Assembly: GCA_028386065.3 (NCBI GenBank)
Contig: JAKUCV010003650.1
Coordinates: 265,153 to 329,152, forward strand
From: Turnera subulata
Taxonomy: Eukaryota; Streptophyta; Magnoliopsida; Malpighiales; Passifloraceae
Direction: 5' to 3'
DNA: 64,000 nt
Shown in pieces: positions 32,771 to 46,863 of this stretch; the stretch's first letter is position 1; every line of letters begins with the position of its first letter. Position numbers and translations under genes: made by a program. The notes under the pieces are model-generated. The model was given only the letters and a program-made list of their open reading frames with translations, searched no databases and had not been told where the DNA came from.

Positions 32771-35700
32771 AGAATTACAGGCATTTCAAAAACATGACTT
32801 TACTTTGCAAGTTAACTTCTTTATTTTGAAATGGGGCGAATTGGTGTCAAAACCCTAACTTGTTTCTTTTTTGCCATTGGTGAGTCACAGGGAGTTAAGT
32901 TGGGTTTGCAAACTAACATTCACTCGCTTGCAATTGCACCGGGCGAGTTCCTGGTCTTAATTCCGTTTATCAAGAAGGACCGGCAGGCGGCTGCGCAGAC
33001 CCCGAAGTCCGATTTTTCTGGAAACTTGACTAAACAAAGCCCTATTTCGAACCTAGCTGATTCAGCTTATTCCGAAATGATGCAAGAGTTTTCGTGTTCA
33101 TCTGAAAAATCAAGCAAGGAGGAGTCGAGTGGTGAACCGGGAAATATGTTTTCTGGATACAAGCGGAGGAGGGATTTTGAAAGCAATGATAATCGGGATG
33201 GTGGTGACGGTAGAGAGCAGCAGGAAGGGCCATATGGTCTTTTGTGGAGTGTGTTGCTGTCTTCTAAGGAGGATGTTTTTGAGGAGCAGAGTTGTGCAAA
33301 ATTTGTTGAGGTTTTGAAGTTCTTGGATTGCTTAACAAATCCTCGTACCGGGAAATGTAGGTTGTTTGGTAGTCGGGGTAAGGGTGGAAGAGCAGGAGTA
33401 GGTGGGGGTAATGCGAGTTCTTGCCTGTGTCCAGCGTGGTTGAAGAGGATCATGATGGCATTTGCTTTTGTGAACATTTTCGCCGCTTTTCTACAATTGA
33501 GGGGAGAAGAAATCAGGTCTTGCCGCTTGAAGGATGCAATCAAGCAACTCCAGAGATTTGGATTCTGTGCTAGTTATGAGGACGTTGTGCATCTTTCCAT
33601 TCTTTGCCCCAAGGTAATTGGTCAAAATTTTAAGACCTACAATCTTCAAAACATTTATCAAAATTTGCTATCATGTCACATCATGCCATGTTTTTATCTG
33701 GCCTTGGTTACCTCTTTCAGCATATCTTTACTCTCTAACAGACGCATGCATGTGTGATTCTGGCTTACTTCTCTGTCTCCCCATTACATGGTTTGATTGA
33801 GTTCCCAAGCTACTATGTTTTTTTTTTTTTTTCTTTTGATGTTTACAATCAGAATCATTATTTATAGAATTTCATTCGGTGTAAATCTATCTTAATCTTC
33901 CCATTAGTTTTATCCTGCAAGCAGTGTTCACCAATATGACCAATACCGTCATTTGGGTTATCCATAAGATATTCACATTCTGTTCGAACTATTTAGATTG
34001 TTTGAGGGTATGCGTTCTCTTTGTCTCAGGTGGTTTCTTTTGTTGAGAATAATATGAAGATAGCAAATGCCAATGATCTGCTGGTTATTATCAATTCTGA
34101 GATGGAGGAAAGAGATGAAGTGGAAAACCGTCCAAAGAATGGTATCATTGGGAATATTTAAATCTTTTCCTGTCTCTATAGTTTGGTGTGGTAATGATTG
34201 TTTGCATTCCTGTTGACAGATCGAAAGTCCTTGTCATTAGCAATGATATTTAACACAATGAGAAAGAGAGAGAGTTCCTTCAGAACCAAGCTTTGGGAAG
34301 TTTCCAAGTCATTAATGGTACGATTTACCTGTTAATGCTTGTTAATACCTGCTTTTGCTTTTTGATGAAGGAGATTTCTATTTCGAGGTCACCAGTAGTT
34401 GGCTGTTGTGGAACAAGATTGCATTTTCTATGCACCATGCTGTGGCTTGATATGAATGTCTGTCATTTTTTAATCATAATTCTTGTGGTATTATTTCTGA
34501 TGTTTGTCACAAATGCTTTGATTTCTGATATTTTTTTTAAGTTAAAATTTGTTGTTGAAAAAGTTTCTACTGATAGTGGAGTTTATAATCCTTCCTGCTG
34601 TATGAAAAAGAGTCTTACCTGTGGAATTTTCTGCTTTGAGGTATTCCGAAATATTTCATTGCTTAAATAGGGTACATCTTTTAGTTTCACAATTATCCTG
34701 TTATTAAGGCAGAGGTTACTGTTGTTCCATTAAACTGTTCTGTTCAGCAATTATGAGACGTGTACTTTCCTCATGATTATCAGTGGACAACCTATTTTTC
34801 CTTTGACTTTTTCTCTCATGTACAGCAAAAAACTGGAAATGCAATAACAACCTTGGAAGACTTGCTCAAATTTGGGAAGGAACGTGACATCCATTTGCAT
34901 GAAAGTGAACCAACTTGCAGAAAGAGAAGCCAGAATTCTACTTCTAGCTCGTCTTCATTCCGCACTAGATGTCATGTAATGTTTTTATCAGGATGTTTTC
35001 ATATCTCTGCTTAGCATGCCAATATATGCTTCATTGATGAAGAAAAATCAAAACTATGGTACTAAATATGGTACTTGAATACTTTTTCCGGTTAAGTCTT
35101 GTTCTTGTAACTTTTGTAGCTTTTGTAGCTGCTTTTTTTTATCCATCACTAGTCAATAATTACTTCAGGGTTGGCGAGTACTAAACTTTTAATTTCACAC
35201 TGAGAAAAGGATGTTTATTAGTATAAAAAGCTTTTATGATTTTTCCATTTTGTGGACTTGAAAATTTGGTCGGTCTCCTTCTTCAGTTCCCTTTGGAACT
35301 TTTTCTAGTTTTGGCAACAAGATGAGGTGATCTTATCTTGCTGTGTTTTATCTGAGTTTATTTATCCTATCACTTATAATGAATTATTTTGAGTTACTGG
35401 GTTTGGTCTCGGCTGACCTTTCTAGAATTTTTGCCCACTTCACATGGAGTTGAATAAATTTAAACCTTTAAACTGGAATATCTTGCTCTTTTGCTTATGT
35501 CGGTGAAGTGTCCAATGTATCTTAAACTTCGTCATTTACCAGGATACCAATGACTTGCTACCCCTGGAAATGGTTCACCATCTCAAAGAGGGCATTGGAT
35601 CTAAAGGACAGGTAACTTCTACATTTGCTGTATATGGTCTGGGATCTGGAAGCAGGACATTGTTTAATGCTTAGTTACATTGATGGGCTTGTTTAAAAGG

Positions 35701-38700
35701 TGCATATATGTCGTTCCCACTGAGTCTCAGTGGAACAGAGGCATGTTTGCACCGACTCTTACCAAAATTGTAGTGCTGAGTACTAAACTCTACCAGTTTG
35801 TCATATCCAGATTGTGCATGTTGAAGACATTTGTGCCAGGAAAGCCAATTATGTCGACATTCCATGTGAACTCTCAGATAATACAAAATCTATCCTAAAA
35901 CATACGGGAATCACTAAACTCTATAGCCATCAGGTGTGGACCTTCTCGCTTGCTGAAACAATTAGAAATCAATATTTTATTGATGGGTTTCGAATTCTTG
36001 TGTTCACAGGCAGAGTCCATTATGGCCTCTCTTGCTGGAAAGAATGTTGTGGTTGCAACAATGACATCTAGTGGAAAATCCCTTTGCTATAATGTGCCAG
36101 TTCTGGAAGTGTTGTCCAAGGATTTGTCAGCATGTGCTTTATACTTGTTTCCAACGAAGGTTTGTTGCTGCCATTTTTTCAGTAGTATTCTGGGTTTGGT
36201 GTGCTTTGAAATTTATGGGTCTGCACGAATCATTCGAATTATATAGTCTTGGGCTGCAGACAACGAAATACAAATTTGTTTCTTCATGCAGGCTTTAGCA
36301 CAAGATCAACTAAGAGCATTGCTAGTGATGACAAAAGGATTCTCTGCCAGTATAAATGTTGGGGTCTATGATGGTGACACTTCTCAGACGGATAGGCCAT
36401 TGATTCGTGCTAATGCCAGACTGGTATTTTTTAGTGGATTTACAGGCCTCCGATTGGAAAATTTTCTTCAGCTGGTGAATTCTCCAACTGGATGCTTAAA
36501 CTTCTGTCACTTCATGTGCAGTTGATCACAAATCCGGATATGTTACATGTGTCAATCTTGCCATCTCATAGGGATTTCAGCAGAATTTTGTCAAATCTTA
36601 GGTAACGGCGTATGCCACTGATTATATGTATTGCTGGTAAATGAATAGGATGGGTCTATAAAAACCTATTTGCAATCAAAATCTTCTTTTAAATTCCTGT
36701 TATATGCTTGTACATAACTCTCGTAAGTTTTTATATTGCATTTGAGGTTAGATTCCTTTATGGAACAGGTTTGTCATCATTGATGAAGCTCATGCTTATA
36801 AAGGGGCATTTGGGTGTCACACTGCTCTTATATTGAGAAGACTTCGCCGGCTCTGTTCTCATGGTAAATCGTCCTTGTGCTAGAAGACATGCTACCTTTT
36901 CTATCATCAAATATGGGACAGAAAATGAGAACTTTTTTGCTTTAACCTGCAGTGTATGGTTGCAATCCTTCTTTTATCTTTTCCACTGCAACTTCTGCCA
37001 ACCCCCGTGAGCATTGTATGGTAATATTGGAAACTGACATATTTAGCAATGTTGATTAGCCCCTTCTTTCTTTCTTATATGTTTTGGCGTAGGGTCCAAG
37101 TTCTTTTCCTTTTTCTTTATGCATCATTTTTTCGCTAAAGAAGCTAAACATACCAAGGAATTCTATGCTGGTGACTGAATTTGTGGCATTGAAGACATGT
37201 AAGATTTCTTGCTTGTGCTTGGATTGCTGAAAGGGCATTTGATACACCAGCGTATAACAGTATATAAACATTTGCTGTCCTGGCATTTAATTGGGCACGT
37301 TTTAGGCTGCCTTGACCAATAACACATGCCACGTACTCTGCTGCGTCTAAGTGAAACAAGATGTACCCTGTGGCTAGAAATTTGAAAGAGAATCTCCAGC
37401 TCGTTGTAGTAAAGGAGCTGATATTCTTAATAATGTGAACTTACATGGACATTAGCTCAGACAGCTGCTTATTGGCATTGCCCACATGCTTTACATCTCA
37501 ATGATTCTTGACATTTTCATCTAATAATCTGCATGGGGAAAAAGATGATAAATGGTGTTTGAATTTGGTATTTAGAATCCTTTATCTGGCTTTCTTGAGT
37601 CTTCTGGTTGAAGCGTAGCTATGGTGCTGTCCAGGAGCTGGCAAATCTTTCAACACTGGAGCTGATTCAAAATGATGGAAGTCCTTCTTCTCAAAAGCTT
37701 TTCGTTCTCTGGAATCCTGTTTCATCTCCTACACCTGTAAGTGCTTCAATATGCTTGTTTCGGTATTAACGCACAACTGCTAATGCAAAAAATGTTGTTT
37801 ACTACTTTCTATAACTGCTGGACTGTAGGCATCAAATGCATCGATGAACGGAGCGGACACTAGCACCTTTGCATATAAGAGTTTAAGGTGAAAGTCACCT
37901 CAACCATTCTAAACTATGCATTTATCTTTCCCCGTTATGCTCTCATAAGTGCACTTTCTGTTGGTAACTTTTGATGCCACTGTGGACTGAAAATAGTGTG
38001 ATTAACATTAGATGTACGCATACTATTCTGAGAACATGATTTACATGATTTTGATGGCTCTGGCAAAAAGTTTCGAGTTTGGGAGATTATAGATGCAGCA
38101 ATCCAAAGCAATTATTGTTATACTTTTTATACTTCTCCAGTTCCTCTGATTAAATTTATGCTGTAGAGAATCACTGCTGTTTGAGACAGAACTGGACTGT
38201 TTCTTCTGTTTCTGCGGCATGTCTTACAATGTATTTTATATCACTCTGAACTATGATGTGCTGCACTAGTAATAATCTTTCTTCCAACCAGCAAGATCGA
38301 GCTACATTTATATGGTACTGGCTTTTGTTTAGTGGGACCATTTTATATTACTTCCTAGATGCATAATGAAAGAGACATTTAAGTGTATTATATTTTTCTC
38401 CACCGTGAGCTGTGTTTCAATGCCTAATGCTTGTTTACTTTTTCCAGTCCAATTTCGGAAACTTCATTCCTCTTTGCGGAAATGGTTCAGCATGGACTTC
38501 GCTGTATTGCTTTCTGCAAATCACGTAAACTCACTGAGATTGTTCTCTCTTACACGTATGTGATGCACTCATCCAATTATGAAAAGCTAGCTATGAATGA
38601 ATATTGGATGCTGGAGGATTGATAAACTACTCTCTATGATGATGATAGGCACGAAATTCTTCAAGAGACAGCACCTCACCTTGTAGATTTGGTTTGCGCT

Positions 38701-41700
38701 TACCGAGCTGGCTATCTTGCAGAGGTCTGTAAGTTTGTTTTAACAATTCTCTTTCCATATAATGTGATTGTGGAAGTGCTGATAACAATTAGTGCTATCC
38801 TGCCTGATAACTTAAGGTCTTTTCTTCAATGTATATAAGAGGATCCCAGGATTTGAGATGAAGGAGAGCTTTTTCACTGTTTTATCTAACTAGTCGGGAA
38901 GCATAAATTTATGGTTCATTCTATGAAGAATTTTTACTGTAATTAGTTACTCTTGTCGTATGCTACCTCTCTCGTGGATGAGAATTTAGTGGAGTGACAC
39001 CTCCACCTTTTTTTCTCTGGGGTTCAGACGGATGTTTAATATCTAGTCGGCATGTTTTCTTTTTCATCTTTCTAGGATTTTCCTTCACTATTGTAATAAA
39101 GGAAAGATTTCGAGTGATTCACAAATAATTCGAGTGATATTCAATTAGTATAGTTTCCTCTGATGCATCTGTATCCTAATCTCTATACTACTTGGTGTTC
39201 TATTATGCTTGTATGCTATTTGCATAGGATTTGTTGTAGTTTAACATTGGTCAAGTAAATAAAGCAGGATCGGAGAAAAATAGAAAGAGATTTTTTCAGT
39301 GGGAAACTCTGTGGCATTGCTGCAACAAATGCTCTTGAGTTGGGTATTGATGTTGGACACATTGATGCCACACTCCACTTAGGTTTTCCTGGAAGTATTT
39401 CTAGGTATAATACTTGTTCTTCTCTGTTTGTGCATATAGGTTTTTTATTCATACTTTTGATTTGAGCCCTCTTCCTTTCATCTTCAGTTTGTGGCAACAA
39501 GCTGGCAGGTCAGGACGAAGAGAGAAGTCATCACTTGCTGTTTATGTTGCATTTGAAAGTCCTCTTGACCAATACTTCATGAAATTCCCGAATAAACTCT
39601 TCAATAGCCCATTGGAGTGCTTTCCTATTGATTCTCAAAACCAGAAGGTTTCAAGTTTTCCAGTGATGTTCCCTTTTTATTATGGTTACCTTATTCAGTT
39701 CTCGCAAATGATAATATTTATGCCCTTCTTCATTAATGCCTTAATGTTTTCAGGTGCTTGAACAGCATCTCATCTGTGCTGCTGTTGAACATCAACTGAG
39801 TTTGCTTTATGATGAGAAATTTTTTGGCCCTGGTTTAAACAATGCAGTGATGTCCCTTAAAAGTAAAGGACTCCTGAGCTCTGATCCTTCACATGATTCT
39901 GCGATTGGAATATGGAGCTATATTGGGCGGGAGGTATGCTATTTGTTCACGTTTCATTGTTTGGCTTCACAGTCATTTCACATTTAATGTCTCTTTTGCT
40001 TACAACTGATGTAACGTAGGGTGACGTCTCAAGTTTGAGCTTCACCTTCAATATCGACGGTATAGAAAAAAAGAAAACTGATGTAACTTGTGATTCTCAA
40101 TTTAAGGTCTTAATTTTCTATTTCCATATTCTTTAGAAAAAGCCTTGTCACGAAATCAGTATTCGAGCAGTAGAGACTGTTAAATACAGAGTAATAAGCA
40201 TGCGATGTAATGAAGTCCTCGAAGAGATAGAGGAAAGCAGAGCTTTCTTTCAGGTAATTCATTGCAGCTGCCCGTGTAGCTACTCACTACTTTCTTTTCC
40301 TCTATTTTTGCATTAATTCTCTAATGCAATTGCTGCAGGTGTATGATGGTGCTGTCTATTTGCATCAAGGGAAGACCTATATGGTCAAGGAATTAGATTT
40401 ATCAGAAAAGATCGCTTGGTGCTATGAAGCTAGTGTGAAATATTACACAAAAACCCGTGATTATACAGATATTCATGTCCTTGGAGGTGAAGCTGTAAGT
40501 CAATTTTTGAAGTTTGTCTCCTATTGTTGCTTTTGAACCACTTATAGTGAATATTCCTTGGTTTTGTCCAGTGTCCAGGTGTTTTTAAATTGATTTTCTA
40601 AGTCGTTGTTGCCTCAATTTGATGGATAACAGTTAATTTCTGATAATTAGAGCTACTGCGACAAAGCTCAAAAAATATACACCTGAAGTTTTTGGAGGTT
40701 ATTTTACGATGAAAATTCTGTTTTTGGTTGGATGGGATTAAGATTCCATGCCACTTTGGTTTGTATTGTCGCATGATAATTCATTTCGAAACGTTACTCT
40801 ATTTACTTAAAGGAATCTTCCTGTATCATTCATTTAGGCCTATCCTGCTAGGAGTTCCAAAAATCCATCTTCAAGAACGACAGCTCGAGCAAATTCCTGT
40901 AAAGTAACAACTACTTGGTTTGGATTCTATTGCATAGAGAGAGGAAGTGGAAAAGTCTTGGACACATTTGATCTTTCACTGCCTAAATACTCATATGAAT
41001 CACAGGTGCACTTATGGCATTGCTGGCGAATTTGCTATTTTTATATTATCCTTATCTGTTGTTTCCATTTCTTCTGATACATGTATCATTCATACTATAT
41101 AGTGTCTTGGCTTTCTTTAAGTTTAAACCACAGTAACTCTTGTCCACAGGCGGTTTGGATTCAAGTTCCTCAATCTGTTAAGAAGACAGTAGAGGAGAAA
41201 AGCTTTTCTTTTCGTGGGGGTCTGCATGCTGCTTCTCATGCTGTGCTTAATGTGGTGCCTTTGTAAGTCTTTATCCACAATTCTTTTATTTGCTCCTGTC
41301 TTGACTCTACTGAATGTGGATGCTGGAATATGTTCTTATGAAGTCTTTTGCCTGCAACAAGATTGTTGGGATCACTAAACATGCTCTTATGAAAATTTGA
41401 TTTGTTTTTGATTCCATTTTCTTATCCTGCTTTTGAGTGCAGATATATTAGGTGCAACTCATCTGACTTGGCCCCAGAGTGTCCCAACCCTCATGATACA
41501 CGGTATTATCCTGAAAGGATACTAATCTATGATCAACATCCAGGCGGGACTGGTGTCTCAAAGCAGGTGACTGACGTTGAATTTGGAAGCTTGAGTTTGT
41601 TTGCTGTTTGCTCAAAAACACTTAAGGCTTTTTGGAGAAATTTGAAAAGTTCTGAGAAACCCCCTAACCATGGAATTTTATAGCTTATTCATTCTATTGG

Positions 41701-42520
41701 TGGCTACAAACATGAGTTCGAGCTTTTGTTGAACATTGTTCTCCCATTTCTTTTCTTGGGATAAAAGCAATTTTTACTCATACAGAAAGCAGACGAGAGC
41801 AGAGAAGCAGAATCAGGCATCTTCTTTATAAGAAAATGTTGAAGTAGGTGGAAGGATGGGTCTCCTGTCCTATCGAGACTTCTCACCACTATTTGATGCC
41901 ACCTCTTGCAATTCTTGCCTTCATAACCATTATCAAAATGCCCGTTATTCTAGTTCTGCATATATGAAATCATCTTTTTGTCTCTCTTGGTAGGCAATTT
42001 CTTTCTGCTTGTAGCTTGTCGAGTCGAGGTGATGACCTCTCTTAACACTCAACTTGCCATTAATGTTTGTGCCACAGATTCAGCCCTTTTTCACAGAGCT
42101 TCTGACTGCTGCTTTAGAACTTTTGACATCATGCTGCTGCTCGGGTGATGCTGGCTGTCCTAATTGCGTTCAAGTATGTAGCTTGTTGCTTAGACTCATA
42201 CTTTCCTGATTCTGGCAGTGAGTAATATCTTGTGTCACTTTTTCATTCTACAGAGTCTAGTTTGTCACGAGTACAACGAAGAGATACACAAGAATGCAGC
42301 CATTATGATCATAAAGGTTCTACGTGAAACCCTATATAACCTTTTCTTTTTCTGTTTGAACAACTGATGATTAACCTATAATCTTTTGCAGGCTGTTTTA
42401 GATGCAGAAGCCTCATACTTTGCAGAACTTCGTGATTCTTGCCAAAACCATCACGATCAATGCCCGGAGATTATTCGGCATGAAAATCCTGCCCAAAACC
42501 CAAAACAGGGTATTTCCTGA
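32558..42520 (+). CDS. HRQ1: HRQ1-type RecQ-like DNA helicase with ubiquitin-like N terminus
   Basis: I could follow 27 exons in phase, giving about 1251 aa. Exons 1-2 are 32558-32725 and 32891-33613, then 34030-34141, 34220-34317, 34826-34975, 35543-35611, 35811-35933, 36010-36159, 36292-36423, 36522-36601, 36769-36863, 36953-37020, 37635-37736, 37829-37887, 38448-38555, 38649-38724, 39268-39404, 39488-39647, 39754-39933, 40137-40253, 40339-40494, 40838-41005, 41150-41262, 41443-41566, 42078-42173, 42254-42316 and 42392-42520. Residues ~10-85 form a ubiquitin-like fold. Walker A is TSSGKS (500-505), Walker B VIIDEAH with DEAH at 607-610, and motif [11 protein letters not shown] (820-828). 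The DUF1998 tail has DQHPGG (1145-1150) and a zinc-type Cys cluster (1175-1186). HRQ1 helicases act in DNA cross-link repair and telomere maintenance in yeast. Intron 1 seems to use a GC donor. Confidence 0.88.
32730..32766. repeat. (CT)n microsatellite at the 5' end of helicase intron 1
   Basis: An uninterrupted CT run starts only a few bases after the predicted exon 1 end (32725). Length changes here could affect donor-site use. Confidence 0.9.
40016..40075 (+). mobile_element. 60-bp truncated retroposon in a helicase intron
   Basis: AACTGATGTAAC at about 40004-40015 and 40076-40087 flanks 60 bp ending in an A-rich tail (GAAAAAAAGAAA). A duplication plus A-rich end is the pattern of a severely 5'-truncated SINE or L1 insertion. 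It lies in the intron 39934-40136. Confidence 0.5.
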
Positions 42521-44119
42521 GATCATATAAATTGACACCAAATTCCCAAATTATGAGAATTGTTGTCAAATCATCCAATTTTGTCAAAATGAAGCCACCT
42601 GTGAGTTTCTTTTTTCCGTCATTTTTTTCATGGAGGTACTGACTCAACTAGTTTATTAGTTGCTGTCTGCTGATGTCAATTACAAGAAACGAGAAGAAGA
42701 GGAGCAAATAAAATTAATGATTTTATGTCAATGGATTTACATATGCACGTTTACAGCTGACTTATTTTCTCTATATTTCCCTTTAATCCAATCACATCTG
42801 TGTTGATTGAGACGCCCATGGTTAAAATGCCTAGCAGTAACACTAGTGCATTTGAACCCAACACGATTCGAGCTCCTTTGTTTCCTAAGTTAACGAGTTT
42901 TGCAGATTCGACTATTTCTTTTGTTAATAGGAAGTGAACAGAAGAATCCGTCTTTTGTATTTCGATTGTGCACCATCTACATCCATGTAACATAGCAGAA
43001 GCATACAAAAGAGCATCATGGAGGCCTTGCATGCCAGGGCTAGCTATTTGTATCCTGAAATCACTCATACTCGAGCTTCACCTTGTCACGGATATAAAAG
43101 CAAGCTGCTTTGTCGATGTATCTTTTTTTTTTTTTTGCAAACAACAGAACCATGTTCATTGGTGGAAATAGATACTGGAAACTGATATCAACCAACAAGC
43201 CCTGCTTTATCCTTGTTTCCATTTTAGTACTGTTTAGTGATAGAGAAAATTAAGGCTATATAGTCCTCGAAGGAGGCCAACCAGAGTAGGATCCAAACTC
43301 TATCCCTTGTCTGATTCACAAAGTCATCAAGTGGTGTTAAATTAAGCTTATGCCATGAACGCCCACCTTCCTCCAACGTCGTCATCATCCACCAGAATAT
43401 GCACCAAATCGAATCAGAACAAGATTAATTCATATTCTTCTGGTCCTGCACTGAATCTGCTTGGTTGCTTAACAATAGCAACGACCTCACTCTTAAAGAT
43501 TTTGTCTTTATCAAGTGAAGCGTTTTATGCTTTTTATAGCAAGCCAGCACTCAAGAAGGTGGCAAAAGATTTGTTGGTTCAACGTAAGAAGGCACCATGT
43601 TGTAGATGATATTCAGTATGTCATGTCCAACAAGTTGAGTTTAAAACAGTTCAGTTCACTCGTCCAAGAAAGAAAGAATATGTACTCAACAACCAAAAAT
43701 AAACAGCAGATCAACCAATGAGATAATGTTGATTTTTCTCTTTTGCCATGTCAGTCTCTTCTGTAGTTCCCCTGTCTTAGCCTAAAAACACACCAGATGA
43801 GGTTACGTACTTTGTTTTCCTTTTAAATATTTCTTCTTCAAGTAATAGAAAATTATTACTCATCTTATCTAACACATCATCACCATAATGGAATGGAATC
43901 ATAAATCCCGTGTGAAATTTGTTTCTTTCCTATAAATATTACTACTACTTCATAGACCTTATTGTGAAGTTTTCACACAACCGTTAATTAAGTACACCTT
44001 ATATACAAAAGAGTCCTCTCGGTTCCCTCCAATATAGAAGCGAGTAAGCCTGATAGCTTACAGTTACAGTACCAGATCGGTCTAGAAAATAAAACAAAAG
44101 AGAAAGAGACACAGAATTA
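42521..44119. other. Intergenic region, helicase 3' flank to asparaginase promoter
   Basis: No protein was recognised. Frames at 42751-43068 and 43355-43721 show no known motif or splice support. A TCTATATAAAC-type core promoter was not clearly located; the asparaginase leader probably covers about 44030-44119. Confidence 0.5.
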
Positions 44120-45960
44120 ATGGGGTGGGCTATAGCACTTCACGGTGGCGCCGGTGACATACCCCTCTCCCTCCCTCCCGACCGCCGCCTCCCCCGGGAA
44201 GCCGCTCTCCGCCACTGCCTCCAGATCGGTGTCGACGCCCTCAAAGCACACAAACACCCCCTCGATGTCGTCGAACTCGTCGTACGTTAACGTTAATTTC
44301 CTCCTGCTCCCGCTTTCTCCTTCGTTGTTTCCTTAACTTTTGCTGTTTTTTATATGAAAATGGTGTAATTTATCGTAGAATATTGATCGTGAAGGGTTTT
44401 TGTTTTTGGTTGCATGTAGGTGCGGGAGCTAGAGAACCACCCTAACTTCAACGCAGGAAAAGGATCGGTCTTGACCAGCGCAGGAACGGTGGAGATGGAA
44501 GCCTGTATAATGGATGGTGGTACCAAGAGATGTGGTGCTGTTTCTGGGGTTACTACTGTTGTTAATGCCATATCTTTGGCCAGGCTTGTTATGGAGAAGA
44601 CTCCTCATATATACCTTGCATTTGATGGAGCTGAGGCTTTTGCTAGGGAACAGGTAAAATTCGTCTTTTTTTTTTTTTCATTGCGTTAGGAGCTTCCTGT
44701 TCTTTCTCTTCTTCTTTTTCAGATAAAAATTGCAGTTCATGATTGTTGACCTGACCACTTGAATATACTGAAATCCGTAATCTTGTTGAACAGTTTTGGT
44801 GAATCTATTGCTTATTCAGTGTTGCAGAAGAGTTAATTCTGCCGTCATATATGTTGCCATTTGAAGAATCTTTAGTCTTTTTAAATGTGGTTGTTAATTA
44901 GCATATTTTGTCTTTTGGAAGAAGTTTATGAATTTGATCATGTTTTATACAGTTCAGCATCCGATTCCTCCTAGACAGAAGTTTTTTTCAGCTGCTATTG
45001 TGTGTACCTAACCAAAGGCTTTTCTTCCCAACCAGGGTGTTGAGATGGTCGATCCAAGTCATTTTATTACTCCAGAGAACATTGAGAGGCTAAAGCAGGC
45101 CAAAGAAGCCAATAGAGTCCAGGTAGGCTTCTTAATGCTTGCTTTATATCTTGTAGGTGAATGAGGTTTTGCCTATTGCAAGACTCTGTTGAATGGATCT
45201 TTTTTGCCTCTATTGAGCGGATTTTGGATATTACCATTTGCAAGGTTTCCCCTGTTTTTACATCTAATTTACATTCTGAAAAGCATGAAAAATCATACTT
45301 TTGCCGATTCCAAGTTGCTTTAGTATTGCAATTGCATCTCAGATTTTATTTTACATCATCTTCCCAGGAATTTATATAGCATTGTGCACATACTGGCTGT
45401 CAACCTACAACCCAGATTGATGGTTTTCTTAACTATGTGACATTTCAAAAGTTTTGACTAGTGCTTTGCATCTGCAGATTGATTACACACAGCCCATTCA
45501 AAAAGAGGAGAAGCAAAAAGGTCCAATTGCGGATGGAGACAGTCAAATTGGAACCGTTGGATGCGTGGCTGTTGATAACAATGGGAACTTGGCTTCTGCA
45601 ACTTCTACAGGAGGACTAGTAAACAAAATGGTGGGTAGGATTGGAGACACACCCATCATAGGTTCCGGAACATATGCCAACAATCTATGTGCAGTTTCTG
45701 CAACTGGCAGAGGAGAAGAAATCATAAGAGGTACTGTTGCCAGGGAGGTGGCTGCTCTTATGGAGTACAAAGGTCTTTCTCTGAAGGAAGCAGCAGCTTA
45801 TGTTGTCGAAGAATGCGTCCCTCCAGGTTCCGTTGGGTTGATTGCTGTCTCCGCCTCTGGAGAAGTAACCATGCCATTCAATACAACCGGCATGTTTCGT
45901 GCTTGTGCTACCGAAGATGGGTATTCAGACATTGGAATATGGCATTCTACCCAGAATTAG
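44120..45960 (+). CDS. ASPGA1: Isoaspartyl peptidase / L-asparaginase 1 (Ntn hydrolase)
   Basis: The model has four exons: 44120-44281, 44420-44653, 45036-45122 and 45478-45960, GT-AG and phase 0, encoding 321 aa. It starts [15 protein letters not shown], where HGGAG is the family oxyanion/structural motif. [11 protein letters not shown] and EACIMDGG are further signatures. The proenzyme cuts itself before Thr187 in [11 protein letters not shown], giving an alpha chain 1-186 and a beta chain with N-terminal Thr nucleophile; TSTGG and GSGTYA complete the site. It hydrolyses L-asparagine and beta-aspartyl dipeptides in the cytosol, feeding nitrogen to growing tissues. Whether it is the K-independent or K-dependent type is not certain from these motifs alone; the colinearity with At5g08100 favours ASPGA1. 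Confidence 0.93.
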
Positions 45961-46863
45961 AGGCTTTGCTGAGCTTCCATTGCTCAAAGCCTGCTTGTAT
46001 TGTATTTGTAGAACTTGCTCCTGAGCCACAAGGTTAATAAGACTATGGTGAGCATGATGTACTATGGAGGGAAATTGATTGCATCAAACATTATAGCCGC
46101 ATGTCTCTTTCCTTTCTTACTATTGAATGTCATCTTGCTTGGTCTAAGTAATTATATTGGAACAATGGATCATTTGTTGCTTATAAGTAGTGAAACAGCC
46201 CTGGTATTGCAGAGAACAAGCAGGGGAGAGTCAAAACAGATGTGGTTGGTCAACTGGTCAAGACAGATATGGGAGCAGAATCGGCTTCCACAGGACAAGA
46301 TAATGGACCTTTCAATACAAAAAAACTCGGTGCACAAAAAGGCTGAGATGTTAATTGTTCATGAAACCATAATCCAATATAAATTTTTCACAGGTAATTC
46401 CCTGTTCTATCTTAAACTGAAATACTATATATATATAAAAAAAATTGTCGGTGTGGGTGATTTTGGAGTGACGAAGTGTGTTCTCAAAGGGCATAACTTA
46501 TGGGATGAACTTTCTAGTTTCTATATGTTTAAGAGCTGGTTGATTAAGAACGGGTAGAATTCTACTCCACATATGGAAGCAATTTATGCTTTATCGAAAA
46601 AGAAAAAAAGGAGAATTGGAAGAGTAGGTAAAAAGGATAAAAAAAAAAAAAGAGTAGGATAAAAGATGCTGGGGGTATATAGGTCACTTTGAACTAAAAA
46701 TAAACTAAGTTGCAGTTACAACTTATAAGCAGGTGGAGTAGTGTGGAGTGAGTGCGGTTACTTTAACATCTTTGGTAATAATTTAATAACTTCTCAAGAA
46801 GTTTCTCGAGAAAAAGAAAAAGAAAAACTTCTGAAAGAAAGTTGTTGACTTAATGGTCTCACC

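Noticed and set aside
37056..37359. Minus-strand ORFs inside the helicase gene
   Set aside because: They lie in the intron 37021-37634 and have no family or splice support.
46015..46557. 180-codon ORF after the asparaginase gene
   Set aside because: No recognisable domain, low-complexity Ile/Lys stretch at the (TATA)n run, and position fits a 3' untranslated region.
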